Of a DNA stretch of 64,000 nt, positions 61,369 to 64,000 are shown one piece after another. A program made the translations under genes and the position numbers. This stretch comes from Nitrososphaerota archaeon (GTDB taxonomy: Archaea > Thermoproteota > Nitrososphaeria > Conexivisphaerales > UBA164). The first letter of the stretch is position 1, and every line of letters starts with the position of its first letter. Below the pieces are notes generated by a model that did no database searches, was not told where the DNA came from, and saw only the letters and a list, made by a program, of their open reading frames with translations. The stretch spans positions 1-64,000 of the forward strand of contig WYER01000012.1 in NCBI GenBank assembly GCA_009903795.1, given 5' to 3'.

Positions 61369-62187
61369 TTAAGCATTAAAAAGTAGATCTGTAAGATCTA
61401 AAAGCATTTTATGGTATTCATTTTGTGGAAACTCTTTTAAATATTTAATTGCGTCATTATAACTTTTTTCTACAATTTCATTTAAAGATTTTTGTTCCTC
61501 GGGTTTTAGTTTGTTTATAAGCTCATTAAAGAGATGTTTTTTGTCCTTAATATCGTCTTTTATTTGGTATATGATTCCTAAATTTTCTCCGAAATAGTAG
61601 GCTTTTTCTGTAAATTGTGGTGACTTAGAAAGAAGCGCTCCAAGCTTAGCCGCAGCTCCAAACAACGAAGCCGTCTTATAGTTTATAACGCGAAGATACT
61701 CTTTTAAGCTAATGTTTTCTTTATTGTTAAAAAGGCTTAACTCTTCTAATTCGCCCTCGCTCATTTTTATGCTTGTCTTAGCCAGTGTATCAATAACCTC
61801 AGGTATCTTATACTGATTTATTAAATCTATAACAATTCCAAATATATAGTCAGTAACTAAAAGTGCATTTTCGTATCCATAAATTTTATAAAAAGGAACA
61901 CGACTCCTTCTAATTTCTTCTTTATCTATAAAATCGTCGTGAATTAAGGAAAGATTGTGCATAAGCTCAATCGAAAAACTTGCATAAGAAACATCAAAAC
62001 GCTCTCCAAGATTTTTATTAATTAAAACTAATATAAGAGGTCTAAGCCGTTTTCCGCCACCAACTGCATAATTAATCATTTTAATTAAAATTTCGTTATC
62101 ATAAGAGTCTAAAACCCTCTTAAATTCTTCATCAAAATTAGGCATAACGTTAGAAATCATTTCGTTAAAAACGGCCTCAATCTGCAT
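61369..62187 (-). CDS. polyprenyl diphosphate synthase (geranylgeranyl type)
   Basis: 272 residues from the ATG at 62,187 (MQIEAVFNEMISNVMPN). A GGGKRLRP block, the first aspartate-rich motif DDFID in LSLIHDDFIDKEEIRR and the second DDIKD in IIYQIKDDIKDKK are all intact. Small residues before the first motif (MHNLSLIH) suggest room for a C20 or C25 product. It supplies the isoprenoid chain for GGGP synthase (47.5 kb). The frame from 62,232 adds a poorly supported 15-residue extension. Confidence 0.9.
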   Translation of the reverse strand: MQIEAVFNEMISNVMPNFDEEFKRVLDSYDNEILIKMINYAVGGGKRLRPLILVLINKNLGERFDVSYASFSIELMHNLSLIHDDFIDKEEIRRSRVPFYKIYGYENALLVTDYIFGIVIDLINQYKIPEVIDTLAKTSIKMSEGELEELSLFNNKENISLKEYLRVINYKTASLFGAAAKLGALLSKSPQFTEKAYYFGENLGIIYQIKDDIKDKKHLFNELINKLKPEEQKSLNEIVEKSYNDAIKYLKEFPQNEYHKMLLDLTDLLFNA

Positions 62188-62232
62188 GCTTTTGCACCTG
62201 ATCAAAGAAAGCAAAAACGTATTTTTAAGCAT

Positions 62233-62832
62233 TATAATTATTTTTAAATTGCTTTTTTATTAAAAAAATCATTTCACACTTTAGCTTAAGTAAAGATTGA
62301 CCGATCAACACTTTCCATATTTTTATTTCATACACCCAATGCCCCACAGTGGATTGGTTATCCCTTTCGTATTTATTCCTAAAGGCCAATGTTTTCTGTG
62401 GATAACAATTGTGTTTTATTACTAAGTATATTAAGTATATTTATATGTAGTTTACCTTTTACCTATTTTGCAATAAATGTTCCAGATAGCATGCGCATGA
62501 GTTTGGTTGTTAACTTTAATAATAACCTTTCATTGTTTTTAATCTCAAATTTTTACCTTAATTCTTTAATTGCGCTGTCTTCAAAATTTCATTTACGCTC
62601 AACAAATCTGCTGAATTATGCTGCAAAATCTTTTGTGCTTCAACAGTATTTTTGTTATTCATCCTTCCTTTCTGATTTATTTACTTGCTCGTCATTAAGC
62701 GCACTATATCTTTTCATTATATTTATCCATAATACACTCATCCGTGTTTTTGGGATGAAATAATTTTTAAAATGAGATATAACGAAGCAAAATATAGTTA
62801 AAGCTAAATTAACCTGTAAATAAATAATACTT
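62233..62832. other. 600-nt gap, AT-rich, no gene that I can support
   Basis: A 124-codon plus-strand frame (62,389-62,763) is hydrophobic and serine-rich with no recognisable domain, and looks like chance in AT-rich DNA. On the minus strand, scraps such as NNQTHAHAIWNIYCKIGKR occur between stops and could be a mobile-element relic. The first 60 nt beyond 62,233 probably hold the prenyl synthase promoter. Confidence 0.35.
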
Positions 62833-63168
62833 ATGCTTTCAAAAGAAAAAAGGGCTTTGGTTGCTGAAATCATGCGGAGAGGGGGTACTCTATTAGCTGA
62901 ACCATGTCCTAAATGTGGGGGTATAATGCTTAGGTATAAAGGGAAGACATTTTGTCCAAACTGTGACAATATAGAAAATATAGAAGAACTTGAGGGTAGA
63001 AGCGAAACAAAACTAACAGACCTTCAAGAAATAGACGATCTGCTTTTACGCAGACTTTTAAACGTTCTTAAGCAACAGCCAGATGATGAAAAAACTTCAA
63101 TCATAATTCTAAATTATATAAATGCCTTGAAAACTTTGAGGGAAATGAAAAATAAAAATGAAAGTTGA
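62833..63168 (+). CDS. Sjogren/scleroderma autoantigen 1 (SSSCA1)-like zinc-ribbon protein
   Basis: 111 residues. The N-terminal zinc ribbon is EPCPKCGGIMLRYKGKTFCPNC, preceded by EIMRRGGTLLAE as in the archaeal members. A C-terminal helical tail follows. The function is unknown. It overlaps the Trm56 gene by 11 nt and is translated with it. Confidence 0.85.
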   Translation: MLSKEKRALVAEIMRRGGTLLAEPCPKCGGIMLRYKGKTFCPNCDNIENIEELEGRSETKLTDLQEIDDLLLRRLLNVLKQQPDDEKTSIIILNYINALKTLREMKNKNES

Positions 63169-63703
63169 AATATTAAGGCTTTTTCACAGATCGAAAAGGG
63201 ATAAAAGGGTAACCACTCATTGCGGGCTTGTAGGAAGAGCCTTTGGCGCCTCGGGCATGTATGTTTACGGTGATAGAGATGAAAAAGTTTTATTATCAAT
63301 AAAAAAAGTAAATGAAAAATGGGGGGGCGATTTTTTTGTAGAATTCGTTGATAGCTGGAAAGACCTTATTAAAAAATCAAAGGAAGATGGCAAAAGCATA
63401 ATAAATCTTACAATGTACGGTATTCCATTACCAGAGGTTTTAGAAGAAATACAAAGCGCAAATAAGGACATTTTAGTTATAATAGGCTCTGAAAAAGTAC
63501 CTCTAGAGGTATACCTTCTTTCTGACTATAACATATCCATAGGGAATCAGCCTCATTCAGAAATAGCAGCATTAGCAATTTTTTTGGATCGTATTTTTAA
63601 TGGTTCTGAATTTTACAGAGAATTTAAAGATGCAAAGTTAAAGATCGTGCCGCAGGAAAAGGGCAAAAAGATAATTCAGCTAAAAAACAGCGATTTTAAA
63701 TAG
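63158..63703 (+). CDS. trm56: tRNA (cytidine(56)-2'-O)-methyltransferase, aTrm56
   Basis: 181 residues. RVTTHCGLVGRAFGASGMYVYG, LVIIGSEKVP and ISIGNQPHSEIAALAIFLDR are the SPOUT-class motifs of aTrm56, with the trefoil knot at the C-terminal half. It methylates C56 in the T loop of archaeal tRNA, usually instead of the C/D box RNA system. It overlaps the SSSCA1-like gene and converges on the next gene with a 28-nt overlap. Confidence 0.92.
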   Translation: MKVEILRLFHRSKRDKRVTTHCGLVGRAFGASGMYVYGDRDEKVLLSIKKVNEKWGGDFFVEFVDSWKDLIKKSKEDGKSIINLTMYGIPLPEVLEEIQSANKDILVIIGSEKVPLEVYLLSDYNISIGNQPHSEIAALAIFLDRIFNGSEFYREFKDAKLKIVPQEKGKKIIQLKNSDFK

Positions 63704-64000
63704 CTAAGAACGACGGACGGTATAGCTTCCGCAACCTTCAATGCTAACAATGGGTCCCCCAATATTTTTTTTATAAATTTTGAATGAAAATCAAATTCAT
63801 CGCCACTGAAACTAACATCATTCTTATGTAAAACCTCTACAATTTTATATATCGCTGAGTCGTTTAACGCATCGTAGACATCTTTTATTTTAACCTGATT
63901 TATGAGATCTTTCCCGGGCCCTCGCTCGTAGTATTCTTCATTATACTTACCAAGAGCATCTTCCGCAACCAGTTTTCCAGCGATTTTTCCTCCAATTCCT
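63676..64000 (-). CDS. geranylgeranyl reductase family protein, C-terminal part (5' end outside the window)
   Basis: An uninterrupted minus-strand frame from the window edge ends at a TGA at 63,676-63,678. It reads GIGGKIAGKLVAEDALGKYNEEYYERGPG and later VYDALNDSAIYKIVEVL, then DPLLALKVAEAIPSVVLSYLKSLF. The small-residue helix GGKIAGKLVAEDAL followed by YxxEYYER is the C-terminal pattern of archaeal geranylgeranyl reductases, FAD enzymes that saturate the lipid chains. It fits the other lipid genes in the window. Only about 107 residues are visible. Confidence 0.65.
   Translation of the reverse strand, partial: GIGGKIAGKLVAEDALGKYNEEYYERGPGKDLINQVKIKDVYDALNDSAIYKIVEVLHKNDVSFSGDEFDFHSKFIKKILGDPLLALKVAEAIPSVVLSYLKSLFFS

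Noticed and set aside
62389..62763. 124-codon hydrophobic plus-strand frame
   Set aside because: Serine/leucine/phenylalanine-rich chance frame in AT-rich DNA with no domain, ribosome site or conserved neighbour; mentioned only as part of the gap.
1..64000. Search for a CRISPR array
   Set aside because: No series of evenly spaced direct repeats with unique spacers was seen; the only short repeats are the origin boxes, the IS ends and one tandem 15-mer.

Overview
The window is chromosomal DNA of an AT-rich archaeon, most likely a thermoacidophilic, aerobic member of the TACK (crenarchaeal-type) group. The evidence is the set of archaeal information-processing genes (EF-2, S6e, L21e, Rpb4/RpoF, Hel308, Orc1/Cdc6 with ORB-type origin repeats, RNase P proteins, aTrm56, DphB). 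It is also the archaeal lipid genes (GGGP synthase, prenyl diphosphate synthase, a geranylgeranyl-reductase-like C-terminus, a tetraether-synthase-like radical SAM protein) and an initiator tRNA with an A1-U72 pair. Heme O synthase implies a heme-copper oxidase elsewhere. Many starts look leaderless, with a TATA box about 26 nt upstream of the start codon, and TTG/GTG starts are common. I cannot name the genus.

Layout. 1-1.65 kb: a TnpB-carrying IS605-type element has cut off the 3' end of a dehydrogenase gene. 1.7-5.4 kb: membrane Fe-S oxidoreductase plus ETF alpha and beta. 5.4-9.4 kb: transposase remnants, an unknown protein coupled to a processive GT2 glycosyltransferase, and a miniature IS605 element nested inside another decayed IS. 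9.4-12.2 kb: a DUF4382-like surface protein, heme O synthase, and a ruined Hef-type helicase gene. 12.2-17.9 kb: a pstSCAB operon divergent from an AbrB-PhoU regulator, followed by a ruined tyrosine integrase beside tRNA-Val; this may be a transferred island. 18-22 kb: UPF0282, DUF998, hotdog thioesterase, class V aminotransferase. 22.3-28 kb: a five-gene beta-oxidation operon. 28.3-35.4 kb: an unknown protein, initiator tRNA-Met, an asparagine-synthase-like protein, Hel308, a site-2 protease, EF-2 and S6e. 35.4-36.3 kb: a second miniature IS605 element and a TnpB fossil. 36.3-44 kb: tetraether-synthase-like radical SAM protein, glutamate dehydrogenase, and a molybdenum hydroxylase (three subunits plus a MocA-like cofactor enzyme). 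44-48.6 kb: ProC, a lone 5S rRNA gene, a HAD phosphatase, ArgRS, GGGP synthase. 48.8-52.8 kb: a membrane-anchored winged-helix regulator with kdpA and kdpB but no kdpC. 53-57.3 kb: L21e, RpoF, Orc1/Cdc6, a replication origin, a winged-helix protein, ThiL, DUF655. 57.4-64 kb: RNase P proteins, an Lrp-type RAM domain, DphB fused to DUF357, DUF371, prenyl synthase, a zinc-ribbon protein, aTrm56 and the end of a geranylgeranyl reductase.

How the genes work together. The beta-oxidation operon (22.3-28 kb) would pass electrons from acyl-CoA dehydrogenase to the ETF and membrane Fe-S oxidoreductase encoded at 1.7-5.4 kb, and so to quinone. Pst/PhoU and Kdp/winged-helix are two self-contained ion-uptake modules, each with its own nearby regulator. 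DphB would modify EF-2, which is also encoded here. GGGP synthase, prenyl synthase, the reductase and the tetraether-synthase-like protein are steps of membrane lipid synthesis. The window is unusually rich in decayed mobile elements (at least ten).
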